A DNA stretch of 64,000 nt from Microbacterium thalli (GTDB taxonomy: Bacteria > Actinomycetota > Actinomycetes > Actinomycetales > Microbacteriaceae): assembly GCF_028737325.1 (NCBI RefSeq), contig NZ_JAQZCH010000001.1:478732-542731 (forward strand), written 5' to 3'. Shown here piece after piece: positions 8,113 to 16,394 of this stretch. How positions within the stretch are numbered: position 1 is the first letter of the stretch; every line of letters starts with the position of its first letter. A program made the translations under genes and the position numbers. The notes beneath the pieces were generated by a model. That model saw nothing but the letters and a program-made list of their open reading frames with translations, was not told where the DNA came from and searched no databases.

Positions 8113-9308
8113 GGGGCGACCTTCTCTCGTGCCGAAGCGGGGCGGTGATCTCGGGCCGGGCTGCCGGCGTAGCGGCTCGGCGGACGCGGCAGCCCGAGCC
8201 GGCCGCGCAGGGTGGCGGCGTCGTCGTCGCGCAGCACCCGTGTGGCGCGCAGCAGCGGCGCGAGGCGGTCGGCGATCGCGACGACGTCGTCGGGCTGGCG
8301 CGCCGGCCGCAGCCGCACACCGTCGACGCCCGTCTCGGCCAGGGCGCGGATGTGATCGGCGACCTCGGTCGGCGTGCCCGCGACGACGGCGGCATCCGAT
8401 CGGAACGCGCCCCCGTCCAACTCGTCGAGTCGGGCGAGCGCATCCCGGGCGCGTCCGGGAACGTCGTCGATCAGCACGACGAGATCCGCGAACACGCGCA
8501 GACGCTCGGCGGACCGCCGCAGCTCCGCCGCTGCACCGTCGAGCTCGGCGAGGATGCCGGTGGCCGCGGCGGGGCCGTGCGGCGTGACGAACACGACATC
8601 GGCGTGCTCGGCCGCCAGGCGATAGGGCGTGCTCTCGTGGGCGAGCACCGCGACGATCGGGCGGCCCTGCGGGGAGCGCGGAACGATCGAGGCGCCCGTG
8701 ATCGAGAAGAACTCGCCCGCGACGTCGACGTTGTGGATGCGGTCGGCGTCGACGAAGCGCCCGGTCGCGGCATCCCGGATGATCGCGTCGTCCTGCCACG
8801 AGTCCCAGAGCCGGCCCAGGGCGTCGGCGACCTCGCCCGCCTCGCGGAACCCGGCGTCGGCGTCGAGCTCGTCGCGGCGCCCGAAGTTCGCGCGCTCCGC
8901 CGCCGACCCGCCGACGACGAGACGCACGCCGGCGCGGCCCCGGCTGGCGAAGTCGACCGTCTGGATGCCGGTGGCGACGTGGAACGGCTCGGTATGGGTC
9001 GTCGTGACCGTGGGGATGAGGCCGATGCGGTGCGTCAGCGGCGCGAGCGCCGAGGCGAGCAGCACCGCGTCGAGGCGACCGCGCACGCGACCGGGGGTCG
9101 GGTCGTCGGGATCCTCGAAGCGATCGGTGAGGGCCAGGGCGTCCTCGATCGTCGCGAACACCACTCCGGCGCGGTCGAGCGCCCGGATCTGATCGGCCCA
9201 CGGTTTCGGCGTGACGAGATCGCGGGGCCGAACCCCCGCTGCGCGCCCGGCGGCGGGATGCCAGCCGGCCCGCTCGAGGGCGACGGCGAGATGGATGCGG
9301 TGCGACAT
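8109..9308 (-). CDS. LLM-class flavin-dependent monooxygenase, first gene of operon
   Basis: This 399-residue protein is a second luciferase-like monooxygenase, divergent from the next one. It shows MSHRIHLAVALERAGWHP, the TP-motif strand IGLIPTVTTTHTEPFHVA, the flavin-side segment RAGVRLVVGGSAAERANFGR and IVPRSPQGRPIVAVL. The ATG at 9308 begins the conserved IHLAVALE strand, while an in-frame start 12 codons earlier would add an unconserved tail. Having two unequal monooxygenases in one operon suggests a heteromeric enzyme or two sequential oxidations. The operon converges on the importer, GNAT and molybdo-oxidase genes. Confidence 0.87.
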   Translation of the reverse strand: MSHRIHLAVALERAGWHPAAGRAAGVRPRDLVTPKPWADQIRALDRAGVVFATIEDALALTDRFEDPDDPTPGRVRGRLDAVLLASALAPLTHRIGLIPTVTTTHTEPFHVATGIQTVDFASRGRAGVRLVVGGSAAERANFGRRDELDADAGFREAGEVADALGRLWDSWQDDAIIRDAATGRFVDADRIHNVDVAGEFFSITGASIVPRSPQGRPIVAVLAHESTPYRLAAEHADVVFVTPHGPAAATGILAELDGAAAELRRSAERLRVFADLVVLIDDVPGRARDALARLDELDGGAFRSDAAVVAGTPTEVADHIRALAETGVDGVRLRPARQPDDVVAIADRLAPLLRATRVLRDDDAATLRGRLGLPRPPSRYAGSPARDHRPASAREKVAP

Positions 9309-9402
9309 GCCCCCACTGTCGACCGCTGCCGACGAGCGGACCAAGGCCGCACGTCACGCGGCGACACCTGTCGTAACGGGGCTTCGTTCAGGACCGCTTC
9401 GG

Positions 9403-9969
9403 TCAGACGGGGGAGACCACCCGGTAGCGGGTGGCGACGGCGCCCGACCGGAACGGCGTCCGCGTGACCTCCGTCAGGGTGATCGGCCGCGCCAGCCCCG
9501 CGAGCAGCATCGGCCCGTGCCCCGCGATGATCGGGTGCACGAGGAACTCGAACTCGTCGACCAGGCCCATCTCGGCGAGGGCGGTGGGAAGCGCCACCCC
9601 GCCCACCCACAGGCCGTTGCCGGGCTCGCGCTTGAGTCGTTCGACCGTCCCGCGCAGATCGTCGCGCACGAGCTCGGCGTTCCAGTCCACCGTCTCGAGC
9701 GTGCGCGACACGACGTACTTCTTCGCCCGGTCGATGCTCTCGGCGAAGGCGATCTCACCCGCATCCATCCATTCCGGCCAGGCACCGGTCGCGGGCCGGC
9801 GCCACGCGGACTCCATCATCTCGTAGGTCACCCGGCCGAGCAGCAGCGCGTCCGCGTCCGCCATCTGCGCGGCCCAGAACCGCATCGACTCCTCGTCGGG
9901 CGGCAGCCCTTCGGCGTGGTCGCAGCACCCGTCGAGGGTCACGTTGATCGCGTACCGCAGCGGTCTCAT
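9403..9969 (-). CDS. dihydrofolate reductase family protein (RibD C-terminal fold)
   Basis: 188 residues with the RibD/YyaP-type reductase fold. It begins PLRYAINVTLDGCCDH, has the cofactor-side segment ADALLLGRVTYEMME, and then KKYVVSRTLETVDWNA and GNGLWVGGVALPTALAEMGLVDEF. These proteins bind NADPH, and most lack a proven substrate. It starts four bases after the stop of the cation diffusion facilitator, so it is the last gene of the lipoprotein-CDF-reductase operon. A short inverted repeat (9392-9404) straddles its stop codon. Confidence 0.88.
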   Translation of the reverse strand: MRPLRYAINVTLDGCCDHAEGLPPDEESMRFWAAQMADADALLLGRVTYEMMESAWRRPATGAWPEWMDAGEIAFAESIDRAKKYVVSRTLETVDWNAELVRDDLRGTVERLKREPGNGLWVGGVALPTALAEMGLVDEFEFLVHPIIAGHGPMLLAGLARPITLTEVTRTPFRSGAVATRYRVVSPV

Positions 9970-9973
9970 GGCG

Positions 9974-10972
9974 TCACCGCGACCCGTCCGGCGCCGGGGT
10001 GACCGGCACCACCTCGGGCAGCTCCGTCACCGGGACGAGGACGATGTCCTGCACCTTCCAGTCCAGCTCGACGCAGCCGGCGCGCGCCGCCTCGAGGCGC
10101 TCGAGGGTCAGCTCGTCGTCGCCGGTCGGGACGATGAACGCCTCGATATGGAAGACGTGCCCCTCGTCGCGCACCCGGCTGCCCACGGACGAGACCCATG
10201 GCAGGCCGGCGAGATAGGCGTCGACCCGACCGGCGAGCGGGTGCGGCTGCGCGTCGTCGAACGTCGTGGCGCGGGCATCCATGAGGTCGACGATCGCGGC
10301 ACGCAGGTTCTTCAGGCCGTCGCGCAGGATGCTCGACGCGATGAACAATGCGGCAGCGGCATCCAGCCACCAGATGCCCAGGCCGATGCCGGTCACACCG
10401 ACGATCGAGCCGACGGCCGTCATCCAGTCGGCCTTGTTCATGTCGGCGTCGGCGTACAGCACCTTGTTGTGCAGCTCGCGCGCGAGGCGGATCTTCGCGT
10501 GCCCGAGCAGCACCGGCGGTACGGCCGTCAGCGCCATGACGCCGATCATGAGCCAGCCGAGCCAGATCGACGCCCCGAACAGCTCGACCGTGCCGATCGT
10601 GGGGTGCTCGCCGCTGAACAGCCCGATCGCCGAGTCGACGATGAGATAGGTGCCCATCGTCGTCAGCGCGACGGCGGCGACGAGATGGCCGACCCCGACC
10701 GACCGGTGATAGCCGTACGGATGCTGGAGCGTCGGCGACTTCCGGTTGACGCGGATCGCGATGAGGAACGCCAGCGGCGGGATGAACGACAGCAGGTCCT
10801 CGATCCACGCGGCCTTCATCGCCTGCGAGTTGCCGAGAACGAGGAAGACGAGGAGGACGGTGACGGCGAGGAAGCCGATCGTCAGCCACTCGAGCCGCAC
10901 GGCCCGCCGCAGCGCCGCGACCTGACGGTCGGGCAGCGTCGCCCGCCCGAAGGTGACCTGTTCCGGGCTCAC
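9974..10972 (-). CDS. cation diffusion facilitator family transporter
   Basis: 332 residues with a six-helix membrane domain (about residues 20-225) followed by a cytosolic ferredoxin-like domain ending the protein, as in metal/proton antiporters of the CDF family. Helix 2 carries the HPYGYHRSVGVGHL loop, and helix 5 carries DADMNKADWMTAVGS in place of the usual HxxxD site, so the metal preference is unclear. The GTG at 10972 overlaps the TGA of the upstream lipoprotein gene by four bases. Efflux of a divalent cation (Zn, Fe, Mn or Co) is the family role. Coupling to a solute-binding-like lipoprotein is unusual. Confidence 0.88.
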   Translation of the reverse strand: MSPEQVTFGRATLPDRQVAALRRAVRLEWLTIGFLAVTVLLVFLVLGNSQAMKAAWIEDLLSFIPPLAFLIAIRVNRKSPTLQHPYGYHRSVGVGHLVAAVALTTMGTYLIVDSAIGLFSGEHPTIGTVELFGASIWLGWLMIGVMALTAVPPVLLGHAKIRLARELHNKVLYADADMNKADWMTAVGSIVGVTGIGLGIWWLDAAAALFIASSILRDGLKNLRAAIVDLMDARATTFDDAQPHPLAGRVDAYLAGLPWVSSVGSRVRDEGHVFHIEAFIVPTGDDELTLERLEAARAGCVELDWKVQDIVLVPVTELPEVVPVTPAPDGSR

Positions 10973-11466
10973 AGTGCGCCCGCCTTCGCACGCTCCGACA
11001 GGAAGGTCTCGAGTCGCGAGAGGAAGGCGTTCTCGCCGAGCGGCACGAGCATGACGAGCTTGAGCGTTGAACCGTCCTGTGCCGTGACCTCGGCATACGG
11101 CCGCGTCATCCCGGCCTTGTTCGTCCACGGCGTCTGGTCGGTCAGCCCGCCCGCGATGAGGTCGAGCCCCCCGTTCTCGAGCTCGCGCACGAGCGCTTCC
11201 TCCGACCCGATCGTCCACTCCACGTCCGCATCGAGCGAGTCCGCGAACGCGCGGATCGCATCCGCCTCGCTGCCGCTGGGCTCGTCGTCGCTGACGTCCA
11301 TCAGCCGGCCGTTCGGAGTGACTCCGGCGCGCAGGGTGCCGCCGGTGACGGCATCCAGCGTCCCCGACGGATCGGCGGGGATGGCCGCGCCGCATCCCGC
11401 GAGCGACAGGGACGTCAGGGTGACCAGCGTCACGACGGCGACGCGCATCCGTGCGGACAGGCGCAT
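10969..11466 (-). CDS. short substrate-binding-domain lipoprotein
   Basis: 165 residues. A signal peptide ends in the lipobox LSLAGC (Cys near residue 24), so it should be a lipid-anchored extracellular protein. The mature part resembles the first lobe of family 3 binding proteins: [54 protein letters not shown]. It then jumps to a closing helix ([16 protein letters not shown]). At ~140 mature residues it is far shorter than the usual 220-250 and seems to lack the second lobe. GAGGAG precedes the ATG. It is coupled by a GTGA overlap to the CDF transporter, so it may act as a ligand or metal sensor for it. Confidence 0.8.
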   Translation of the reverse strand: MRLSARMRVAVVTLVTLTSLSLAGCGAAIPADPSGTLDAVTGGTLRAGVTPNGRLMDVSDDEPSGSEADAIRAFADSLDADVEWTIGSEEALVRELENGGLDLIAGGLTDQTPWTNKAGMTRPYAEVTAQDGSTLKLVMLVPLGENAFLSRLETFLSERAKAGAL

Positions 11467-11558
11467 GCGGCTCCTCTTCGGTCGGGTGATGCGGACGGCC
11501 CAGAATGTACTCCGCCGCCCCGCCCCGCGGCAGGGGGGTTGCGTCGGAGGCCTATCGA

Positions 11559-11564
11559 TAGGAT
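11559..11564 (+). promoter_or_regulatory. probable purA promoter -10
   Basis: TAGGAT at 11559-11564 lies just inside the 12-bp perfect palindrome CCTATCGATAGG (11551-11562), 37 bases before the purA ATG. The hexamer fits the TANNNT -10 seen before many genes of this window. No convincing -35 is present at 17 bases. The palindrome could bind a regulator. Confidence 0.4.
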
Positions 11565-11601
11565 GGGGTGCAATCCCTCCTCGACAGAAAGGGAGATCCG
11601 C

Positions 11602-12888
11602 ATGCCGGGAATCGTCATCGTCGGCGTCCAGTGGGGCGACGAGGGCAAGGGCAAGGCCACCGACCTGCTCGGTGATCGCACCGATTGGGTCGTCAAGTTC
11701 AACGGCGGCAACAACGCCGGGCACACCGTCGTCATCGGCAACGAGAAGTACGCCCTGCACCTGCTGCCCAGCGGCATCCTGTCGCCCGGCGTCAACGCCG
11801 TCATCGGCAACGGCGTCGTCGTCGACCTCGAGGTCCTCTTCGCCGAGCTCGAAGCGCTCTCGGCGCGCGGCCTCGACATCTCGCGCCTCAAGGTGAGCGC
11901 GAACGCCCACCTCATCACGCAGTACCACCGCACGCTCGACAAGGTCAGCGAGCGGTTCCTCGGCAAGCGGCAGATCGGCACGACCGGCCGCGGCATCGGT
12001 CCGGCCTACGCCGACAAGATCAACCGCGTCGGCATCCGCGTGCAGGACCTGTTCGACGAGAACATCCTGCGGCAGAAGGTCGAGGGCGCCCTCGATCAGA
12101 AGAACCACCTGCTGGTGAAGGTCTTCAACCGCCGGTCGATCACCGCCGACGAGATCGTCGACGACCTGCTCTCGTACGCCGAGCGCCTGCGCCCGATGGT
12201 GTGCGACACCGGTCTGCTGCTGAACGACGCCCTCGACGCGGGCGACGTCGTCGTCTTCGAGGGTGGCCAGGCCACGATGCTCGACGTCGACCACGGCACG
12301 TACCCGTTCGTGACCTCGTCGTCGGCGACGGCGGGCGGCGCGGCCACCGGTTCCGGCGTCGGCCCGAACCGTCTCGACCGCATCGTCGGCATCGTCAAGG
12401 CCTACACGACGCGTGTGGGCTCGGGTCCGTTCCCCACCGAGCTGTTCGACGAGAACGGCGACTTCCTGCGCTCGCGCGGGTTCGAGTTCGGCACCACGAC
12501 CGGCCGCCCGCGCCGCGTCGGCTGGTACGACGCCCCGATCACGCGGTACGCGACGCGCATCAACGGCATCACCGACCTCGTGCTCACCAAGCTCGACATC
12601 CTCACCGGACTCGACCAGATCCCTGTCTGCGTCGCCTACGACGTCGACGGCGAGCGGTTCGACGAGGTGCCGGTCAACCAGTCGGACTTCCACCACGCCA
12701 AGCCGATCCTCGAGTACTTCCCCGGCTGGAAGCAGGACATCTCGACGGCGCGGACCTTCGACGACCTGCCGATCGAGGCGCAGGACTACGTCCTCGCCCT
12801 GGAAGAGATGAGCGGCACGCGCATCTCGGTGATCGGCGTCGGTCCCTCGCGCGACGCGGTGATCGTCCGCCACGACCTCGTCGACTGA
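11602..12888 (+). CDS. purA: adenylosuccinate synthetase
   Basis: The enzyme of 428 residues joins IMP and aspartate with GTP to make adenylosuccinate, the first committed step to AMP, in the cytosol. The hallmark GTP/IMP loops are present: [13 protein letters not shown] near residues 8-20, [12 protein letters not shown], the [13 protein letters not shown] segment and [13 protein letters not shown]. Length is normal for the family. The start at 11602 is set by AAAGGGAG upstream and by the family N-terminus MPGIVIVG. Purine genes purL and apt also lie in the window but not in one operon with it. Confidence 0.97.
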   Translation: MPGIVIVGVQWGDEGKGKATDLLGDRTDWVVKFNGGNNAGHTVVIGNEKYALHLLPSGILSPGVNAVIGNGVVVDLEVLFAELEALSARGLDISRLKVSANAHLITQYHRTLDKVSERFLGKRQIGTTGRGIGPAYADKINRVGIRVQDLFDENILRQKVEGALDQKNHLLVKVFNRRSITADEIVDDLLSYAERLRPMVCDTGLLLNDALDAGDVVVFEGGQATMLDVDHGTYPFVTSSSATAGGAATGSGVGPNRLDRIVGIVKAYTTRVGSGPFPTELFDENGDFLRSRGFEFGTTTGRPRRVGWYDAPITRYATRINGITDLVLTKLDILTGLDQIPVCVAYDVDGERFDEVPVNQSDFHHAKPILEYFPGWKQDISTARTFDDLPIEAQDYVLALEEMSGTRISVIGVGPSRDAVIVRHDLVD

Positions 12889-12889
12889 C

Positions 12890-14086
12890 GTGCGGCTGCT
12901 GCTGGGCGGCTACACCGCCGACATGGGCGGCGAGGCGCGCGGCATCGGCCTCATCCACGCGGACGACCCCGACGCGGCGACCGCTGGTGGCCAGCTCGCG
13001 CTGCGCCCCGAAGTGGTCGCCGCGTCGTCGCCGTCGTGGGTGGCGCGGCATCCGACGCTCGACGTCATCTACGCGGCGCTCGAGTACCGCGGCGTCGTGC
13101 AGGCCTACCGGCGCACCGGTCCCGACGCGTGGACGCCGCTCGGTGCCGCTGTGCCCGCGGGCGAGGCGGTGTGCCACGTCGCCGTCGCCCCCGACGGCGG
13201 ATCGCTCGTGGCGAGCTGCTGGAGCGACGGCCGCGTCGTCCGGATGAGGCTGGATGCCGCGGGCGCGATCTCGGCGCCGGTCATCGCGCCCGCCGCGATC
13301 GACCCGTACGGACCGGATGCCGCCGACCCGGCCGTCGCCGCGGCATCCGCCTCCGCCGGCGACATCGACCTCGCCGCGGCGGCCCGCGCCCTGCGCGAGG
13401 CCGCCGGTCCCGAGTTCGCGCACCTCGTGCCCGGCTACGACGAGCCGGTGCCGGCAGCGCCCCCGACGCAGAGCGACGCCGATCCCACGACACGTCCCTC
13501 GCGGGCCCACCAGGCGCGCTACCTGCCCCGCGGCCTCATCGTCACGACCGACATGGGCCTCGACCTCGTCCGGTTCTGGCGCGACTCCGCCGCGGGGCTG
13601 CGTCCGGTGCAGGAGGTTGCCCTCCCGCTCGGCAGCGGCCCGCGCCACACGCTGTGGCATCCGAGCGGCCACCTGTACGTGCTGACCGAGCTGTCACGAG
13701 AAGTGTTCGTGCTGGGCGCCGACCGCGAGGGGACGTGGCGGATGCTGTCCGCGACCCCGCTCGCGGGCGTCCTCGCCGACGACACCGCCGCCGAGATCGC
13801 CATGACCCCGGACGGCGAGACCGTCTACGCCGGCGTCCGCGGCAGCGACACGCTCGGCGTGCTGCGGGTGCGCGACGCCGGTGACCGGCTGCAGCAGCTC
13901 GCGCTCGTCGACGCCGGCGTCCGGTGGCCGCGTCACCACGTCGTCGTCCGCGACACCCTGCTCGTAGCGGGGCAGCTGTCGGACGAGGTCGTCTCGATGA
14001 CGCGCGATCCGCGCACCGGGGTGCCGGGGCGACCGCGCCACCGGGTCACGGCGCCGAGCCCGACCTGCGTGCTTCCGCTGCCCTGA
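12890..14086 (+). CDS. lactonase-like seven-bladed beta-propeller protein
   Basis: 398 residues starting with GTG one base after the purA stop, hence probably co-transcribed. Repeated blade strands are visible: LLLGGYTADMGGEARGIGL, DVIYAALEYRGVVQAYR, HVAVAPDGGSLVASCW, RGLIVTTDMGLDLVRFWR, RHTLWHPSGHLYVLTELSREVFVL and EIAMTPDGETVYAGVRGSDTLGV. This is the 6-phosphogluconolactonase (Pgl/YkgB) propeller fold. There is an extra Ala/Pro-rich insertion at ~140-210. True lactonase activity is not certain, because this family has many uncharacterised members. Confidence 0.8.
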   Translation: MRLLLGGYTADMGGEARGIGLIHADDPDAATAGGQLALRPEVVAASSPSWVARHPTLDVIYAALEYRGVVQAYRRTGPDAWTPLGAAVPAGEAVCHVAVAPDGGSLVASCWSDGRVVRMRLDAAGAISAPVIAPAAIDPYGPDAADPAVAAASASAGDIDLAAAARALREAAGPEFAHLVPGYDEPVPAAPPTQSDADPTTRPSRAHQARYLPRGLIVTTDMGLDLVRFWRDSAAGLRPVQEVALPLGSGPRHTLWHPSGHLYVLTELSREVFVLGADREGTWRMLSATPLAGVLADDTAAEIAMTPDGETVYAGVRGSDTLGVLRVRDAGDRLQQLALVDAGVRWPRHHVVVRDTLLVAGQLSDEVVSMTRDPRTGVPGRPRHRVTAPSPTCVLPLP

Positions 14087-14098
14087 CGCTGCCCTGAC
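14077..14098 (+). repeat. 11-bp tandem duplication over a stop codon
   Basis: GCTGCCCTGAC occurs twice in direct succession (14077-14087, 14088-14098), and the first four bases of a third copy follow. The lactonase TGA lies in the first copy. The event repeats the last codons downstream of the stop without changing the protein. Confidence 0.85.
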
Positions 14099-14101
14099 GC
14101 T

Positions 14102-14117
14102 GCTCTCGCGCAAGAGC
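14102..14117. terminator. possible bidirectional terminator hairpin
   Basis: GCTCT and AGAGC form a 5-bp stem around a 6-base loop between the convergent lactonase and AI-2E genes. There is no T-run, as is usual at this G+C. The call rests on location and symmetry only. Confidence 0.3.
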
Positions 14118-14133
14118 GCCAGACGCCGGATCG

Positions 14134-15285
14134 TCAGACGCCGCGCTTCTTCGCATCCTGTCGCGGGATGATGATCTGGTTGACGATCAGCAGGATCGAC
14201 GCGGTGACCGGGATGGCCACGAGCGCACCGAGCAGCCCGAGAAGCGTGCCGCCGACCAGCGCACCGATCACGACGAGCGAGCCCGGCACCGCCACGGTGC
14301 GGTTCATGACCCGCGGTGTCAGCAGGTATGCCTCGATCTGCATGTAGACGAGGTACACCCCCGCGAAGACGATCGCGGTGACGGGAGCCGTCGGGTCGGT
14401 GAGGAACGTCACGACCGTCGCACCGACCCAGAACAGCACCGATCCGACGAGGGGGATGAGCGTGATGGCGAACGCGAGCACCGCCAGCAGGGCGGCGAAC
14501 GGGACGCCGAGGATCGTCAGCAGGATGAAGGCGAAGATCGCGTTCATGGCCGCGAGGACGACCATCCCGGCGAGGTAGCCACCGACCGACTCGGTGATCT
14601 GGCGCGTCATCTCGGCGACGGTCTCGCGCGAGCGCGCGGGCGAGAGGCGCACGAGGGCGTTCTTCATCTTGGGCAGCGACGCCAGGAAGTACAGGCTCAG
14701 CACGAGCACGATGATCCCGCCCGAGATCGCGGTGACGACGTTGACGCCCACCTGCAGCAGGCCCCCGCCGATGGCGGCGATGTTCGAGGGGTTGGTGACG
14801 AAGCTCTGGATCTCGTCGAAGACGTCGCTCAGGCTGTCGCCGAACGTGCTCTCGAGCCAGAGGACCGCCTCGCTGCGCAGGATGTCGTCGACGATCGACG
14901 GCACATCGCGGACGAACTGCTCGACCTGCCGGACGACCGGCGGAAGCACGATCCACAGCATCCCGGCGATCACCGCCGCGAGCGCCGCGAACGTGACGAC
15001 GATGCCCCACGCGCGCTTGATGCCGCGCCGCACGAGGAAGCGCACGAGCGGGTCGAGCGCGAGCGCGACGAACAGCGCGATCGCGATGTAGATGAGCACC
15101 GTCGACAGGCTCGAGATCGCCAGACCCAGGACGATCGCGGTGAGCGCCCCGAGCGTCAGGAAGAACCCGGCGGCGAAGGGCCGGGCCAGGCCACCCCACA
15201 CGGGTCGGTCGCGTGTCGCGAGCGCGGTCTCGGTCGATGCCGACGACTCGGCCGCGCCGATGCTGCTGATGCGAGGCTTCGTCAT
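14134..15285 (-). CDS. AI-2E family transporter
   Basis: 383 residues with about seven or eight hydrophobic helices and the family's large extracytoplasmic loop between helices 3 and 4 (VVRQVEQFVRDVPSIVDDILR). It includes the conserved GLLGALVAIPVTASILLIV near the C-terminus, followed by a short basic tail. These permeases export small molecules (AI-2 in TqsA) or exchange Na+ and H+. The specific role here is unknown. ATG at 15285 is preferred to a GTG two codons upstream because a -10 box (TAGAGT on the - strand, 15297-15292) would place the transcript start at that ATG, giving a leaderless mRNA. Confidence 0.88.
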   Translation of the reverse strand: MTKPRISSIGAAESSASTETALATRDRPVWGGLARPFAAGFFLTLGALTAIVLGLAISSLSTVLIYIAIALFVALALDPLVRFLVRRGIKRAWGIVVTFAALAAVIAGMLWIVLPPVVRQVEQFVRDVPSIVDDILRSEAVLWLESTFGDSLSDVFDEIQSFVTNPSNIAAIGGGLLQVGVNVVTAISGGIIVLVLSLYFLASLPKMKNALVRLSPARSRETVAEMTRQITESVGGYLAGMVVLAAMNAIFAFILLTILGVPFAALLAVLAFAITLIPLVGSVLFWVGATVVTFLTDPTAPVTAIVFAGVYLVYMQIEAYLLTPRVMNRTVAVPGSLVVIGALVGGTLLGLLGALVAIPVTASILLIVNQIIIPRQDAKKRGV

Positions 15286-15321
15286 GGTCACACTCTAGGA
15301 CGCGTGACCGGATGCAGCCGG

Positions 15322-15358
15322 GCCCGCGTCACCGAGTGGGTGACGCCCCGACGCGGGC
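15322..15358 (+). promoter_or_regulatory. nested inverted repeats before chorismate mutase
   Basis: Perfect 9-bp arms GCCCGCGTC (15322-15330) and GACGCGGGC (15350-15358) enclose a second perfect pair CGTCACC/GGTGACG (15327-15333, 15339-15345). The pairs share bases, so only one long hairpin can form at a time. TAGGGT at 15361-15366 looks like the -10 of the mutase gene. This places the repeats in its promoter and suggests a protein-binding site rather than an RNA switch. Confidence 0.45.
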
Positions 15359-15385
15359 GGTAGGGTCGGCGGGGAAGGAGCCGCC

Positions 15386-15682
15386 ATGACCGACGCCACG
15401 ACCGAACTCCAGCGCCTGCGCGCGAGCATCGACAACATCGACGCCGCGCTCGTCTTCATGCTGGCCGAGCGCTTCCGCTGCACGAAGCAGGTCGGCGAGC
15501 TGAAGGCCGCGCACGGGATGCCGGCATCCGACCCCGGCCGCGAGGAAAGGCAGATCGCCCGCCTGCGCCGCCTTGCCGAAGAGGCCGACCTCGACCCCGA
15601 GTTCGCGCAGAAGTGGTTCGGCTTCGTGGTGGCGGAGGTCATCCGCCACCACCGCATCGCCGCCGAGGACGCGTCGGACTGA
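15386..15682 (+). CDS. chorismate mutase (AroQ class)
   Basis: 98 residues, all-helical monofunctional chorismate mutase that turns chorismate into prephenate for phenylalanine and tyrosine. The AroQ pattern is clear: LQRLRASIDNIDAALVFMLAERFRCTKQVGELKA (Arg, Asp and Lys of the active site), the turn at DPGREERQIARLRRLAEEA, and a last helix FAQKWFGFVVAEVIRHH. There is no signal peptide, so it is cytosolic. AAGGAG precedes the ATG. It stands alone, convergent with an ABC exporter gene 10 bases beyond its stop. Confidence 0.93.
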   Translation: MTDATTELQRLRASIDNIDAALVFMLAERFRCTKQVGELKAAHGMPASDPGREERQIARLRRLAEEADLDPEFAQKWFGFVVAEVIRHHRIAAEDASD

Positions 15683-15692
15683 GGCTCCGCGC

Positions 15693-16394
15693 TCAGGGCG
15701 TCGCGCGCCGCAGCACCGGGAACGACACCGCGGCGAGCAGGGCCGAGAGGGCGATGACCCCGGCCGTCAGACCTGTCGGCCCGGCATCCGCAATCCTCGT
15801 GAACACGACCTCCCAGGCATCGAGGCTGCCGATCAGCCACATCGCTACGACGCCGAGAGCGACGATCCCCAGCGAGACGATGGTGAGTACGGCGGTGCCG
15901 AAGCGCTTGTACACCGTCGCGCCGGCGAATCCCACGAGGAAGAACAGCATCGACAGGCCGAGGTAGAACAGCCCCGCCACGAGCGGCCCGGCCGCCCAGA
16001 GCCAGTCGAGCCGGAAGAAGTAGCCGTTCATGCCCCAGCCTCCCGTCGCGTCCTCGATCAGACCGCCCAGGACGAACACGATCGCCATCGCAGCGGAAGT
16101 GACCAACGCCACCAGCAACGTGCCCGCGAAGAACTCGCGTCGCGACACGCTCATCGCCTGCGAGAACGGGAACGTGAACGTCAGGGCCTGAGCCCCGATG
16201 ACGGCGAAGTACCACAGCGGAGCTTGCGCGCCGCCGCCGTACATCGGAGTGTCATCCGGGACCCCCGAGCTGCGCAGGATCGCATACACGGCGAGGTTGA
16301 TCACGAGTGCACCGCCGAGCACGAGCGCCGGCACCCAGACGAAGGTCTGCTTGTTGACGAGCTGCATGCGGGCGACATTGAACGTACGGTTCAT
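15693..16394 (-). CDS. ABC-2 type exporter membrane subunit
   Basis: 233 residues with six hydrophobic segments (from about residue 18 to the end) and few charged residues between them, the pattern of ABC-2 permeases. It contains FPFSQAMSVSRREFFAGTLL, the conserved cytosolic coupling stretch of the YtrC/BcrB kind. Its ATG overlaps the ATPase stop (ATGA), so the two subunits are coupled. It is the third gene of a GntR-ATPase-permease operon. Such sets respond to cell-envelope-active compounds in relatives, and substrate is not identifiable here. Confidence 0.85.
   Translation of the reverse strand: MNRTFNVARMQLVNKQTFVWVPALVLGGALVINLAVYAILRSSGVPDDTPMYGGGAQAPLWYFAVIGAQALTFTFPFSQAMSVSRREFFAGTLLVALVTSAAMAIVFVLGGLIEDATGGWGMNGYFFRLDWLWAAGPLVAGLFYLGLSMLFFLVGFAGATVYKRFGTAVLTIVSLGIVALGVVAMWLIGSLDAWEVVFTRIADAGPTGLTAGVIALSALLAAVSFPVLRRATP

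Noticed and set aside
9392-9404. GACCG-CTT-CGGTC hairpin as terminator of the reductase gene
   Set aside because: It overlaps the stop codon and the last codons, has a 3-base loop and no T-run, so it is more likely a chance feature.
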